A DNA stretch of 64,000 nucleotides from Citrifermentans bremense R1. GTDB lineage: Bacteria; Desulfobacterota; Desulfuromonadia; Geobacterales; Geobacteraceae. How positions within the stretch are numbered: the first letter of the stretch is position 1; each line of letters begins with the position of its first letter. Below are positions 34,257-43,475 of this stretch, in pieces. The stretch lies in assembly GCF_000426865.1 (NCBI RefSeq), contig NZ_AUGE01000002.1:310001-374000 (forward strand). Direction: 5' to 3'. The notes under the pieces were generated by a model. It saw nothing but the letters and a program-made list of their open reading frames with translations, was not told the origin of the DNA and did not search any database. The position numbers and the translations under genes are program-made.

Positions 34257-35495
34257 TCACCGCGCCAGCTTGAAATGACGATCGCTCCAGGTGCGCCGCA
34301 CGCTCCCGAACTCGTCGAGCATGGAGCAGATCCCCTTGAAGTAGCTCTCCGCGGTAAGACGCGAGGCCCTGTCGGCCCCGCGGGCGACCAGCGTCTGCCG
34401 CAGCTCGCGGTCCCGGTGCAGCCGGTGCACGGCATCGGCGACATGGTCCGGGTCCTTTGGATCGACCAGCAGTGCTGCGTCGCCCATCTGCTCCTCGGCC
34501 CCGGCGACATCGGAGGCGATAACCGGGCAGTGATGCGCGAAAGCCTCTAGGGGGGGGAGGTTGTCCGGTCCGCAATAGGTAAGAAAAAACAGGGCGAAGG
34601 CTTGGCGATAGAGGGCGCTTAGATGTTCCCGGGGCACAAAGCCCAGGAAGTGGACCTGCTCATCCAGCCCCAGCTCGGAAACCTGGCTCCGGATGTAGGA
34701 GAGGTTCCCCTTGTCGGACCCCACGAAGACAGCCGGCAGCGTCAGGCCGTGCCTTCGCCGCAGCGCCAGAAGGCTTTGCAGCACGCCGTAATGGTTCTTG
34801 TGCGGCCAGAATTGCGCCGGGTAGAAAAGGTAGCCCCCCCGGATGCCGTAGCTCTCCAGGACGGCCAGGTCCTTGGCAGGATCGGAGTCCCAGTGAAAGG
34901 TCGGGGCAGGGAAAGGGAGGATCCTGATCCGTGCCGGGGGGATCTGGTAGAAGTTCATGATCTCAAGCATCCCGGCTCTGGTACCGGTGACGACATAGGC
35001 CGCGCGTTGCAGCAGGTGGCGGTATCCCTCTTCGCGCGACTCCCATTCGTGCTCGATGCTCACCTCAGGAAAGAAGGGGTTGACGCGGTGCTGCAGATCC
35101 CAGACCGTGGTGATGTACGGGATATCCTTGCAGAGGCAGGAAGGGACCACCGACCAGATCACGTCGATCCCCTCTTCACGCAGCAGCGCCTTCACGGGAT
35201 CGGCCCAGCGGTCGAAGAACCGCGAAGACACGCGGCGGGAAACGGCGGCGGCGAAGCAGGCGATCATAACGCGGCAGGCCTTGGCGACGCGGTTTCCGCG
35301 ATTCGGATCGTCGCACGGTACCACCTTCAAACCGGTAGAGAAACCCGTGGAGGCAACGGCGCTGGTGGTGAAGAAGACGAACTCGTGCCCGCTGGCAGGG
35401 CCCAGCGACTCTATGGCACGGAAGATCTCCTGCTGCAAGGTGTACCCGCCGCCGATGCTCGGCGCGTAGTCGCCCATGAAGACTGCAACCCTCAT
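34257..35495 (-). CDS. Family 4 (GT-B) glycosyltransferase
   Basis: The 412-residue protein has a GT-B N-domain (VAVFMGDYAPSIGGGYTLQQ) and a C-domain with FYPAQFWPHKNHYGVLQSL, a phrase typical of the mannosyltransferase-like GT4 subgroup, and the modified E-x7-E region GPDNLPPLEAFAHHCPVIA. The ATG at 35495 has GGGG upstream and lies three bases after the preceding stop. Confidence 0.9.
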   Translation of the reverse strand: MRVAVFMGDYAPSIGGGYTLQQEIFRAIESLGPASGHEFVFFTTSAVASTGFSTGLKVVPCDDPNRGNRVAKACRVMIACFAAAVSRRVSSRFFDRWADPVKALLREEGIDVIWSVVPSCLCKDIPYITTVWDLQHRVNPFFPEVSIEHEWESREEGYRHLLQRAAYVVTGTRAGMLEIMNFYQIPPARIRILPFPAPTFHWDSDPAKDLAVLESYGIRGGYLFYPAQFWPHKNHYGVLQSLLALRRRHGLTLPAVFVGSDKGNLSYIRSQVSELGLDEQVHFLGFVPREHLSALYRQAFALFFLTYCGPDNLPPLEAFAHHCPVIASDVAGAEEQMGDAALLVDPKDPDHVADAVHRLHRDRELRQTLVARGADRASRLTAESYFKGICSMLDEFGSVRRTWSDRHFKLAR

Positions 35496-35498
35496 CGA

Positions 35499-36272
35499 TT
35501 ACCCCGCTTTCCCAACGAAGCATACCCCCCAGGTATCGTTCCCAGGCTCCTTGCCGGTCAACCACTCTTCGACCTGTGCCATGCTGAAGCCATTGCCGGC
35601 GTGGTAGCCGGCCATCTCCGGCATGAACAGGTAGCGCATCGTGTGCGTTTCGCTGAGACTATCCACTCTTCCCGTTGCTTTTTCCGTGATCAAGACCTGG
35701 TAGTGGACCGCCACGGTATTTGCGTTGCAGTTCACCTCCGGCTCTGCGATGCGGAGGATCTCCATGACGTCATCCTCGAGCCTTTTCACCCGAACCGCGG
35801 GAGGGTCAGAGAGCACCGCAGGGCCGTACCAGCAATCGAAGAGGAAGAGCCCCCCCGGAGCAACATGCGCCTTCGCCGTGGCAAAGGCTGCTTGCAGGTC
35901 GTCATTGGTTGTCTGGTAACTCATGACGTGGAAAAGTGAGACAACGACGTCGAAGGTTTCACCCAGTCGCGCCGTGCGGATATCCCCTTGAAGAAAGCGG
36001 AGTGCGGCCGACGCGGGATCGGAATGCATGTCAGCCAGACGCTTGGCCGCCATTGCCAGCATTTCCGCGGAGAGGTCCATCCCGGCAACCTGGTACCCAA
36101 GCTTCATCAGTTCGAAGTCGTGTCTGCCGGTGCCGCATCCAAGGTTTAGGATACTCTTGGCGCCCGGGCAGTGTTTGCGGATCAGCCTGTCGACATACCG
36201 CGCCTCGCCGGCGTAATCCTTGTCCTTGTACAGCAGGTCGTAGTAACGGGAGTAATCACTGAAGCAGTTCAT
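35499..36272 (-). CDS. Class I SAM-dependent methyltransferase
   Basis: The 257-residue protein starts with the YSRYYDLLYKDKDYAGEARY helix common to sugar-linked methyltransferases, then SILNLGCGTGRHDFELMKLG (motif I), VAGMDLSAEML (motif II) and FDVVVSLFHVMSYQTTN. It probably methylates a nucleotide-sugar or glycan residue. Its ATG at 36272 overlaps the aminotransferase stop (ATGA). Confidence 0.87.
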   Translation of the reverse strand: MNCFSDYSRYYDLLYKDKDYAGEARYVDRLIRKHCPGAKSILNLGCGTGRHDFELMKLGYQVAGMDLSAEMLAMAAKRLADMHSDPASAALRFLQGDIRTARLGETFDVVVSLFHVMSYQTTNDDLQAAFATAKAHVAPGGLFLFDCWYGPAVLSDPPAVRVKRLEDDVMEILRIAEPEVNCNANTVAVHYQVLITEKATGRVDSLSETHTMRYLFMPEMAGYHAGNGFSMAQVEEWLTGKEPGNDTWGVCFVGKAG

Positions 36273-37387
36273 CCGAGCACCTCTCTTACTCCCCTTGCCA
36301 CCCTTTCCATCTCAGGTTCAGTCAGAGCCATGCCGCTTGGAATATAGAAGCCGCGCCTAGCCAGGCGTTCCGCGACAGGATAGCACTCGGCAGTGAACAA
36401 CCCGCGTTTCTCGAACACGGGCTGCTCGTGCATGGGCCAGAAAAAAGGACGGGTGCCGATACCAAGGGCAGCGAGCCGCTTCATCGCCTCTTGCGCATCA
36501 AACGGCACCGTGTCTTCCAGCACCAGCCCGTAAACCCAATAGATGTTCTCGGCATAGCCGGTCCGGGGAAGAGGCATCTGGATTCCCGCCGTGCCCCTGA
36601 GCAACTCCGCGTAGCGCCCCCCCATGACCCGCTTGCGGGCGACGAACCGATCAAGCCTTTCAAGCTGGGCCAAGCCCAGCGCCGCTTGCAGATTGGTCAT
36701 GCGGTAGTTCCAGCCGAGCTCCTCGTGCACGAAACGCCTGTGCGCCTGGAAGCAGAGATTACGCAGTCCTCTGCAGCGTTCGGCTAGATCGGGATCGTCG
36801 CAGACGACCATGCCGCCTTCACCGGTCGTTACGTGCTTGTTGGGGTAAAAGCTGAAGGTGCTGATGTCGCCGAATGAGCCACACGATCTGCCGCGGCAGG
36901 TCTGGCCGTGCATCTGCGCCGCGTCCTCTATTATCCTGAGATCGTGTTCTCTGGCCAGCTCGAGGATAGGGCCCATATCGACAGGGAGACCGTAGATGTG
37001 CACCACCATGATGGCCTTGGTACGCTCGGTGATCCTGCCGGCGACCTGCTCCGCCGACATGTTCCAGGTGACGGGGTCAGCATCCACCAGCACAGGCGTG
37101 GCGCCGGCCCGCACAACGGCGGCGGCGCAGGAGATGATGGTAAAGGTGGGAAGTATCACCTCGTCCCCGGGTCCAAGCCGCAGGGCCTGGACTGCGATGT
37201 CCAGCGCGCCCGAACCGTTGGCGACGGCTACGCCGTGCTGCCGCCCCACCCTCCCGGCGAACTGCTCCTCGAACTGGCGTACGAAGGGCCCTTCGGAGGA
37301 GATCCAGCCGGTATCGATGCACTCCTGCAGGTACTTTTTTTCGTTGCCGTCCAGCAGGGGCTCATTGACCGGGATGAAGTCACTCAA
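36269..37387 (-). CDS. DegT/DnrJ/EryC1/StrS sugar aminotransferase (perosamine-synthase-like)
   Basis: The 372-residue PLP enzyme has the family order: NEPLLDGNEKKYLQECI, VANGSGALDIAVQALRLGPG, the FTIISCAAAVVRAGATPVL strand, VVHIYGLPVDM, IEDAAQMHGQ, and the PLP Lys in FSFYPNKHVTTGEGGMV. It transaminates a keto sugar nucleotide, probably at C4, to give an amino sugar. Its closest resemblance by eye is to GDP-perosamine synthases. It must start at TTG 37387, since no ATG or GTG precedes the conserved N-terminus. Confidence 0.9.
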   Translation of the reverse strand: MSDFIPVNEPLLDGNEKKYLQECIDTGWISSEGPFVRQFEEQFAGRVGRQHGVAVANGSGALDIAVQALRLGPGDEVILPTFTIISCAAAVVRAGATPVLVDADPVTWNMSAEQVAGRITERTKAIMVVHIYGLPVDMGPILELAREHDLRIIEDAAQMHGQTCRGRSCGSFGDISTFSFYPNKHVTTGEGGMVVCDDPDLAERCRGLRNLCFQAHRRFVHEELGWNYRMTNLQAALGLAQLERLDRFVARKRVMGGRYAELLRGTAGIQMPLPRTGYAENIYWVYGLVLEDTVPFDAQEAMKRLAALGIGTRPFFWPMHEQPVFEKRGLFTAECYPVAERLARRGFYIPSGMALTEPEMERVARGVREVLG

Positions 37388-37820
37388 TAGGTTTCACCAC
37401 GGCATCTGCTGCAGTTATCCCCGCGAAGCGGGTCTTGTCAGCCTCGCCGGCGTACGGTCCCTGCTTCACCTCGACCATCTCGATCTCCTCCAGCGCCTCG
37501 AAGCCGTGGCCACCGGAAGCAAGGAGAATGACGTCTCCTGCCTCAAGGATCCTGCTTTCCAGATAGCTTCTGTCCTCGTCATAAAAGTCGACGCGCAACC
37601 TCCCTCGCTTGAGAAACAAGACTTCCTGCGTGTTAAAGACTTCGCGCAAGACCGGGTTGTGAACGTGGGGCAGGATGATCGCCCCGGCGGGATGCCTCAT
37701 ATAGGCTAACTGCTGTGAGAACGCATCGGGCGTGAAGAAGTGGACTCCCGGTTTTGCAAAGGAGTTGGTGACGATTATGGCCAACGGAGTGCCGGCGTGG
37801 GTCACTTGCTCAAATGTCAC
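37380..37820 (-). CDS. Cupin-fold protein of the sugar-modification type
   Basis: The 146-residue protein has a cupin barrel: PHVHNPVLREVFNTQEVLFL (metal-like His residues), RGRLRVDFYDED, and ILEAGDVILLASGGHGFEAL. Cupins in glycan loci often act as epimerases or isomerases on keto sugars (FdtA-like), or as small sensors; this one lacks a convincing dTDP-sugar site, so the role is open. It starts at GTG 37820 with GGAGG nearby, overlapping the upstream stop by 4 nt. The next gene downstream is the aminotransferase. Confidence 0.65.
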   Translation of the reverse strand: MTFEQVTHAGTPLAIIVTNSFAKPGVHFFTPDAFSQQLAYMRHPAGAIILPHVHNPVLREVFNTQEVLFLKRGRLRVDFYDEDRSYLESRILEAGDVILLASGGHGFEALEEIEMVEVKQGPYAGEADKTRFAGITAADAVVKPIE

Positions 37821-38698
37821 ACTACCTCCCAAGGCAACTCGAGGAGTTCCGCTCTCTTGGCATCGCGTGCCGCCAGCACCTTCGGATGCGTCAGACAGGA
37901 TTGCACCGAAACCTCAGGCAGGAAGGAACCCGCGAGGTCATTACGCACGAAGAAGGCGTTGAAACCGTATCTGTTGCACCCCACCAAGCGGTATCCTTTG
38001 CGGCGCGCCAGTTTCACGAAGGCAGACAAACTGGCTCCGAAATAATCGGGATGAACTGAGAACCTATCGAAGTCCGGGCGGTAAGGCACTGTCACAGACT
38101 CGTCAGGATAGAACAGGTCCTGGTACTCAACCATTACCACACGCGGCAACACAGCATCAAGGCTTTCCCAAAGCCAGTAGTCGACCCCGTCCACATCAAG
38201 GGAGAAGAGATCGATTTCGCCCGAGAAGCCTTCTTCTGTTATCAACTGATTGATGTTCTCCGCCGTGACCCAAGCCTGCCGCAGGCGCGGCGGCGACAGC
38301 CAGGTGTCCGCATGACGCTGGTAAAAGACCCCCGCTTCAGCTACGAGCTGGGCACTCCCCTCAACAAGCAGGGCGTGGCAGCCCCAGTTGGTTATGAGAT
38401 TCGTGGTGTTACCACCTGACGGCAAACCAGCGGCTATGTCCAGCACCACCCTGTTGGTGAAGCCGATCAGGGCAAAAAGATATAGGAGCAGGCCGTCCTC
38501 GTCGGTTTGCGAATAGACCCTGAAACCGGTATCCCTGAAGCAGGGAAGCACGGCACCGCGGGACAGCATCTCCTGATACTGGAAAAAGAGATTACGCTGG
38601 ATGAGTTGACTGTTTTGTCGCGATTCAAACGGTAGTGAGGCATCTAAGGCGTTGCCCAATTTTCTCAGCAGGAAATCTTTCATTACATCTCCGCTCAT
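37817..38698 (-). CDS. FkbM-like methyltransferase-fold protein
   Basis: The roughly 293-residue protein has a Rossmann-type SAM domain with weak motifs: VVLDIAAGLPSGGNTTNLI (motif I region, not the usual GxGxG), HALLVEGSAQLVAEAG, and FSLDVDGVDYWLWESL, which corresponds to the FkbM KIDVEG element. The divergence means that methylation is inferred only from fold. The start could be 38698 (overlapping the upstream stop as TGATG) or 38683, which has GGAG five bases upstream. Confidence 0.6.
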   Translation of the reverse strand: MSGDVMKDFLLRKLGNALDASLPFESRQNSQLIQRNLFFQYQEMLSRGAVLPCFRDTGFRVYSQTDEDGLLLYLFALIGFTNRVVLDIAAGLPSGGNTTNLITNWGCHALLVEGSAQLVAEAGVFYQRHADTWLSPPRLRQAWVTAENINQLITEEGFSGEIDLFSLDVDGVDYWLWESLDAVLPRVVMVEYQDLFYPDESVTVPYRPDFDRFSVHPDYFGASLSAFVKLARRKGYRLVGCNRYGFNAFFVRNDLAGSFLPEVSVQSCLTHPKVLAARDAKRAELLELPWEVV

Positions 38699-39711
38699 CA
38701 CATCTTTATCTCGAGCTCGTCAGTGTCGCTGTTCAGCCAATCGTCGACTTCGACGATCTTACGGAAGTTGTCATCAAAGTACAATTTTTTATCGTAGACG
38801 TAACGGTTGTAGAGGTAGAGGATGCGCGCCGGCAAAAAGTGCCATGATTCCAGGCCGAGCAGGATCTTGGCCATGGTCATGACAACCAGTTTTACGGCGC
38901 CTACCGTTGAGCGCTTGAACATCTCAGGGAGTATCCGTCCTTTCCGGCGGTGGCTGCGGTATGCCGTGTAAGAATCGCAGAACCCCTGGTTGCCGACCCT
39001 CTTGAGGAGGTACTTTGCGGTCATCCTCTGCGGCGGGATGAGGTGGCGAATCACGGAGCGCCCCGTATAGGCGAACTTGTACCCCAGGGCCTTCACCTTC
39101 AGATTCAGGCCGGTCTCGCCATCGCCGACCCAGGTGCCCGCGGTGTTTTCGGGGTTGAAGCCTCCGGCGGCGAAAAACGCAGCGCGGCGGATGCCCTGAT
39201 GACAGCTGTAGACCATGTCGTCGCGGGAAACTATCAACTCCTCCGCCTTGTCCCGGGCAGTGAGGCTCAGGTATGCGTTCCACAGGTGACGCTTGACCCA
39301 GGCCGGCGGCTCAGTTTGAAACTGGGGAAGGATGAGTCCGGTGGCGCAGCCGACATCGGGGAAAAGTTCGAAGACCCGGACCAGTTCGGACAGAAGCCTG
39401 GGATCTGCCACCATGTCGTCGTCGGTGAAGTACAGGATCTCGCCGGCTGCCAGTTTCGCCGCGCTGTTGCGGGCGAAATGCACGCCCTGGCGCGGCTCGA
39501 AGCAGTAACGGACCGCCACTGGAGCACGGCCGAGATATTCTGCCACAACTGCGGAGGTGTTGTCAGTAGAGTTGTTGTCGGAAACTATTATCTCATACCG
39601 GTCCCGCGGATAATCCTGATCAATAAAGCTTTCCAATGTCATCGAGAGCAGCGCCGCCCTGTTATAGGTCGGGATGATGACTGATAGGTAAGGCGCTGGT
39701 TCACTCCGCAT
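38698..39711 (-). CDS. Family 2 glycosyltransferase
   Basis: The 337-residue GT-A enzyme has LSVIIPTYNRAALLSMTLES, YEIIVSDNNSTDNTSAVV, ILYFTDDDMVADPRLL (metal site) and GTWVGDGETGLNLKVKALG (acceptor acids). A hydrophobic C-terminal stretch (AVKLVVMTMAKILLGL) may attach it to the membrane. The ATG at 39711 overlaps the preceding methyltransferase gene by 11 nt; the long upstream extension is its shadow. Confidence 0.9.
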   Translation of the reverse strand: MRSEPAPYLSVIIPTYNRAALLSMTLESFIDQDYPRDRYEIIVSDNNSTDNTSAVVAEYLGRAPVAVRYCFEPRQGVHFARNSAAKLAAGEILYFTDDDMVADPRLLSELVRVFELFPDVGCATGLILPQFQTEPPAWVKRHLWNAYLSLTARDKAEELIVSRDDMVYSCHQGIRRAAFFAAGGFNPENTAGTWVGDGETGLNLKVKALGYKFAYTGRSVIRHLIPPQRMTAKYLLKRVGNQGFCDSYTAYRSHRRKGRILPEMFKRSTVGAVKLVVMTMAKILLGLESWHFLPARILYLYNRYVYDKKLYFDDNFRKIVEVDDWLNSDTDELEIKM

Positions 39712-41074
39712 CGCGGTTGCTCCCGATCTCGCCCACGAAAAGGACGCGGTTCTCCTCAAGCTCCTCAACATGGCGCAGCTTGAAGAACTTCTCGAATTCG
39801 GTCCGGAACCAGTCCTGGGTGTACCAGACAGGCAACGGCGGCGCCACAGTGCCGTTCCAAAGGCCAAGAGGCATGAACTCGATGAAGACGTATCTGGCAC
39901 TGTACTTGGAGACGATCTCGAAGAAGAGTTCAAGGGGGAGCTTGCGCCCCAGCACCAGGTGGTGTACCACCGCCAGCACCACCACCGCATCGGAGCAAAA
40001 GCGCAGGTACGGCGGAGGCTCGTAGTAGGTCATCAGCGGGTACATGATGTCCAGCAAAGCGGCGGTGAGCGGGAGCCCCTTGTCTTTGGCGTTTTCGTAC
40101 ATGGCGTCGACGGCGTTCTCGTCGCAGTCGGTGCAGACCACCTTGCTCACCTTGCTCCGCTTCAAAAGGAGTTCGGAAAATACTCCCTGATTCCCCCCGA
40201 GTTCCACGACCGAGCGGATCTGGTAGCTGTCGATCAACTCCATGATCCTTACGAAGCGGCGCGAGGGAAGAGGCTCTCCGTTGGGGTCGTGGTAGGCATC
40301 GTGGTAGTCGCCCCAGGCGCTGCCGCTGCTCCTGATCCTAATCCCCGCCGTCTTATCCAGCAGTTTTTCCAGGTTGAAGGGGTTCAGGGCGAGGCGTTTT
40401 TTCAGCGCGAGCACAAGCGACACCCCCCGGCGCAGGTGATCGGGGTGCAGCGCCCTGAGCGGAGGGTACCGGTAGAGGAGATAGTTCTCGCAGGTCATGG
40501 CGTCGGTGAGGCTCAGACTGAAGAGCGACCTCCTGGCCAGATAGGAGTTGCCCTTGCTCCAGAGCCTCAGGGGATAGAGATAGGAGGTGAGAAATTCGTC
40601 GTAACAGGCCCAACCGTTGGTATCGGCGACCTTGATGAAGCTCCCCAGATCGACAAAAAGCGGGGTCGCGTGGTCGAAGCAGATGTTGTAGGGGTGGCAA
40701 TCCTTTGTCTCGTACCCGAACTTCCGGGCGGCGAGGTTCACCCGGAGCACCGTGACGGCGGCCTCCCGGAGCATGGCAAAGGACCACTCGAAGGGATAGC
40801 TGATGTTGTCCACCTTCCGGTGCTCGAGCACCAGGCCGTACCCCGCGAGCTGAAACTGCGTGACCCAGGTCTGGGGAAGAAGTTTCTCCGCGACCAGGGC
40901 CTCGACGAGGCCGCAGGAGAAAAGCCCGAGGACCTCCGGCACCATATCGGCGTAGATGCCCCTGAAGATCCGTCCCCGCCACCTGAAGATGCGCCCGCAG
41001 GCGTCGACGCTCATCTTGGCGAATTCGACCTCGGAGAGGTCAAGCTCCTTTATTTCCGGTTCCGTCTGGTCCAA
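39701..41074 (-). CDS. Large two-part SAM methyltransferase
   Basis: The 457-residue protein has an N-terminal domain of about 260 residues with FGYETKDCHPYNICFDHATP and LFVDLGSFIKV, a HxxN/D pattern reminiscent of kinase-like phosphotransferases, and a C-terminal methyltransferase domain (VVELGGNQGVFSELLLK, VVCTDCDENAVDAMY, AVVVLAVVHHL). It could couple two modifications, but only the methyltransferase is convincing. It starts at TTG 41074 directly after the upstream stop, with GGGGG four bases before; an ATG at 41014 is the alternative. Confidence 0.72.
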   Translation of the reverse strand: MDQTEPEIKELDLSEVEFAKMSVDACGRIFRWRGRIFRGIYADMVPEVLGLFSCGLVEALVAEKLLPQTWVTQFQLAGYGLVLEHRKVDNISYPFEWSFAMLREAAVTVLRVNLAARKFGYETKDCHPYNICFDHATPLFVDLGSFIKVADTNGWACYDEFLTSYLYPLRLWSKGNSYLARRSLFSLSLTDAMTCENYLLYRYPPLRALHPDHLRRGVSLVLALKKRLALNPFNLEKLLDKTAGIRIRSSGSAWGDYHDAYHDPNGEPLPSRRFVRIMELIDSYQIRSVVELGGNQGVFSELLLKRSKVSKVVCTDCDENAVDAMYENAKDKGLPLTAALLDIMYPLMTYYEPPPYLRFCSDAVVVLAVVHHLVLGRKLPLELFFEIVSKYSARYVFIEFMPLGLWNGTVAPPLPVWYTQDWFRTEFEKFFKLRHVEELEENRVLFVGEIGSNRDAE

Positions 41075-41884
41075 TCAGCCCCCATTTCCGGTCAGTAATC
41101 TCGCCGCGACAACCTTGACCCGGCGCAGGCAACGGTTGCGCGGCCACTCGTAGCGCAGCATCAGCTTCAGTCTTCGCAGCAGCGGCAACTGCTTCAGGTG
41201 GCGATAGACCACCTGCCTTACTACCCGCTGCGTCTCTCCGTTTTGGTCCTGCTCATAGGTCTTGGTGCCGCGCAGGTACCGGTAATTGCCGAAGGTGCGG
41301 TCCAGGTAGACGACGTTGGCTGCCTGGACCGCCTTCAGGATGAATTCGACGTCCATGGCGTAGTGCTCGTCCAGGTCGTAGAGCCCGATCTTGCGGTGCA
41401 GCGAGGCGTGGTAGAAATATGCCGCGGGGTTCATCGGGAAGGCCTCCATGAACCTTCCGGACAACAGGTTCTCGTAGCTCATCCTGAACGGCCTGCTGAC
41501 GAAGAGGAGCTTGCCGTCGTCGTCCCAGACGTTGCAGTTACCAACCAGCAGGGACGGGTCAGGCAGCCGCTCGAAGAGGGCGATGGCCGCTGAAAGCGTC
41601 CCCGGCTCGTAGAAGTCGTCGACGTTGAGGAAGCTCACCACGCTGCCTGCAGCCATGCCGAGTCCCTTGTTCATGGCGTCCGACTGCCCCCGGTCCCTTT
41701 CCGAGATCCAACGGATGTGGCTGTGGTTCGCGGCGTAGCGCCGGATGACGTCGACGGTCCCGTCAGTCGAGCCGCCGTCGACGACGACATGTTCTACACC
41801 AGGGCGCAGCTGTTCGATCACGTTCAGGATGCAGGACTCCATGAACCGGACGCCGTTGAAAACCGGGGTGATTACCGAAAGCAT
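41075..41884 (-). CDS. Family 2 glycosyltransferase
   Basis: The 269-residue GT-A protein has LSVITPVFNGVRFMESCILN, EHVVVDGGSTDGTVDVIRRY, SDAMNKGLGMAAGSVVSFLN with the DD metal pair, and an acceptor region AMDVEFILKAV. The pattern HVVVDGGSTDGT plus SDAMNKGL marks the WcaA/colanic type. The ATG at 41884 overlaps the DUF115 gene by 13 nt. Confidence 0.9.
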   Translation of the reverse strand: MLSVITPVFNGVRFMESCILNVIEQLRPGVEHVVVDGGSTDGTVDVIRRYAANHSHIRWISERDRGQSDAMNKGLGMAAGSVVSFLNVDDFYEPGTLSAAIALFERLPDPSLLVGNCNVWDDDGKLLFVSRPFRMSYENLLSGRFMEAFPMNPAAYFYHASLHRKIGLYDLDEHYAMDVEFILKAVQAANVVYLDRTFGNYRYLRGTKTYEQDQNGETQRVVRQVVYRHLKQLPLLRRLKLMLRYEWPRNRCLRRVKVVAARLLTGNGG

Positions 41885-42711
41885 GGCGCCCCTGACCTTT
41901 GTCGTGACATCTTTTTCTTGCACATCTTCAATGCCTGCTCGTAGGAAACCTTGTCGTAGATCTGCAGCTTGCCGTCCACGGTGGCATCGTGTATCTGCCG
42001 GCCATCCCTGTCGTAAAAGAACTTGGCAAGGCGATAGGACAGCTCGGATGCTTCCAGATCAGGCAGATGCCACTGCTTCTGGCTGAAGTAGCGGGGGTCG
42101 AAATGATTTTGATCCTCCCCTGAGAGGAGCTGTTCTTCATTGGGCGCGCCCACCGCCTTGAAAGAGTGGTCGACGCCGACGAGGAACACGTTTTGAAACC
42201 CCATGTAATATGCCAGTTGCATCGCGACATAGGTTACGGTGTAACCCTCAGTAATGGGTTGCTGCAACTCCCGGTAGAAGGAGTACGGAGCGGGAAAATA
42301 GGAGTCCGTTGCCAAAAGGTATATGTGCTCAAGCTCGCGCACGATCCCTTGTGCAGCCCCAAAGGAAAGAAACGAGGGGCAACCGAGAGATTCGAACTCC
42401 TCGGCGCTTTGCTTTATCACCAGATCGTTGACGGCAACATGGTAGTCGAGGACGAGGTCAACCCTGTCGAAAAGAAGATATATCTTGTTCATTCCGAAGG
42501 TGTGGTAATCGTTGAGCAAGGAAAGGTCCATCTTGTTCAGGGACGGTCCGTTGCCTATGATGAAGCAATCCTCGCCACGATGGATGTCTTTGAACCTGGA
42601 CAGCCGCCGGGAATGACGAAAGTACCACTGAAGGTACAGCCTGTTGTTCCGGTATTTGAGGATGGTGCTCAACTCATCCAGGGGCTTGGTCAGAAATCCC
42701 ATCTGTGTCAT
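41872..42711 (-). CDS. DUF115/MptE-like protein
   Basis: The 279-residue protein has the DUF115 signature FIIGNGPSLNKMDLSLL near residue 50, YHVAVNDLVI, and the tail-domain segments TEGYTVTYVAMQLAYYMGFQ and VFLVGVDHSF. The family includes archaeal 6-hydroxymethylpterin diphosphokinase MptE and the core of Maf flagellin glycosyltransferases. In a glycan locus beside a CMP-sugar synthase, a role in transferring or handling an activated nonulosonate-type sugar is more likely than pterin synthesis. Confidence 0.78.
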   Translation of the reverse strand: MTQMGFLTKPLDELSTILKYRNNRLYLQWYFRHSRRLSRFKDIHRGEDCFIIGNGPSLNKMDLSLLNDYHTFGMNKIYLLFDRVDLVLDYHVAVNDLVIKQSAEEFESLGCPSFLSFGAAQGIVRELEHIYLLATDSYFPAPYSFYRELQQPITEGYTVTYVAMQLAYYMGFQNVFLVGVDHSFKAVGAPNEEQLLSGEDQNHFDPRYFSQKQWHLPDLEASELSYRLAKFFYDRDGRQIHDATVDGKLQIYDKVSYEQALKMCKKKMSRQRSGAPCFR

Positions 42712-42725
42712 CTACTCCGAATTTG

Positions 42726-43475
42726 CTATTCAGTTGAAAGCCGCGCCAGCGCCCCGCCGTCTATGGTAAGGCACTGCCCAGTGATGAAAGAGGAACACTT
42801 CCCATCTGCCAGAAAGAGGATGGCCTGCGCGATCTCTTCCGGACGCCCGACGCGGCCGATGGGGGTCGATTCCCCCAGCCGCCGCAGAAGCTCGGTGGTA
42901 TCGGAGCCCCTCAGATGTCCCCTGCGCAGCCCGGATTCGAGCATGGGGGTGTCGATGGCGCCGGGGTTTATGCTGTTGACCCGGATGCCTGCGGATGCAA
43001 ATTCGAGCGCGGCAGCACGGGTGAGAGCAGCCACCCCCCCCTTGCTGGCGGCGTACCCCGCGATTTTCTCGCTCGTTACCTGGGCATGCACCGATCCGAT
43101 GTTCACCACGGCCCCGCCGGCCTCGGCCATAAGTGGAAAGGCGTGCTGGATGGAGAGGAAACAGGAGCGGAGGTTCACGTGCATGACCGTGTCCCACTCC
43201 TCGAGCGTCGTCTCCAGGAGCGGCTTGCATACCTGGACAGCCGCGTTGTTGACCAGCGCGTCGAGGCGCCCGGCAGCCTCCTTCACCTCGGCAAAAAGCG
43301 GCTCAAACACGGCGGGATCGGCAAGATCCGCCTTGATGAAGCGGAAAATGGGGGCGACTTCCGCAGGCAGGCGGCAATCGACGCCGATGACCTTCCACCC
43401 CTCGCGGGCGAAAAGTGTCGCGGTAGCAAAGCCAATCCCTCCTGCCACTCCTGTAATCAGTACCGCTCTGCTCAT
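42726..43475 (-). CDS. Short-chain dehydrogenase/reductase
   Basis: The 249-residue protein is a classical SDR: cofactor loop TGVAGGIGFATA (residues 7-18), NNAAVQV, catalytic Ser in NIGSVHAQ, and YAASK with Tyr and Lys. The acid ending beta-2 (VIGVDCR) suggests NAD(H). It probably oxidises or reduces a sugar intermediate. Its start overlaps the next gene's stop as ATGA. Confidence 0.9.
   Translation of the reverse strand: MSRAVLITGVAGGIGFATATLFAREGWKVIGVDCRLPAEVAPIFRFIKADLADPAVFEPLFAEVKEAAGRLDALVNNAAVQVCKPLLETTLEEWDTVMHVNLRSCFLSIQHAFPLMAEAGGAVVNIGSVHAQVTSEKIAGYAASKGGVAALTRAAALEFASAGIRVNSINPGAIDTPMLESGLRRGHLRGSDTTELLRRLGESTPIGRVGRPEEIAQAILFLADGKCSSFITGQCLTIDGGALARLSTE

Noticed and set aside
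34257-34510. N-terminal extension of the GT2 gene at 33491
   Set aside because: The extension reads as arginine/proline/serine-rich shadow of the upstream GT4 gene; the true start is at 34252.
39770-41098. 442-residue ORF on the plus strand
   Set aside because: It is a shadow of the large methyltransferase gene, whose SAM motifs are clear.
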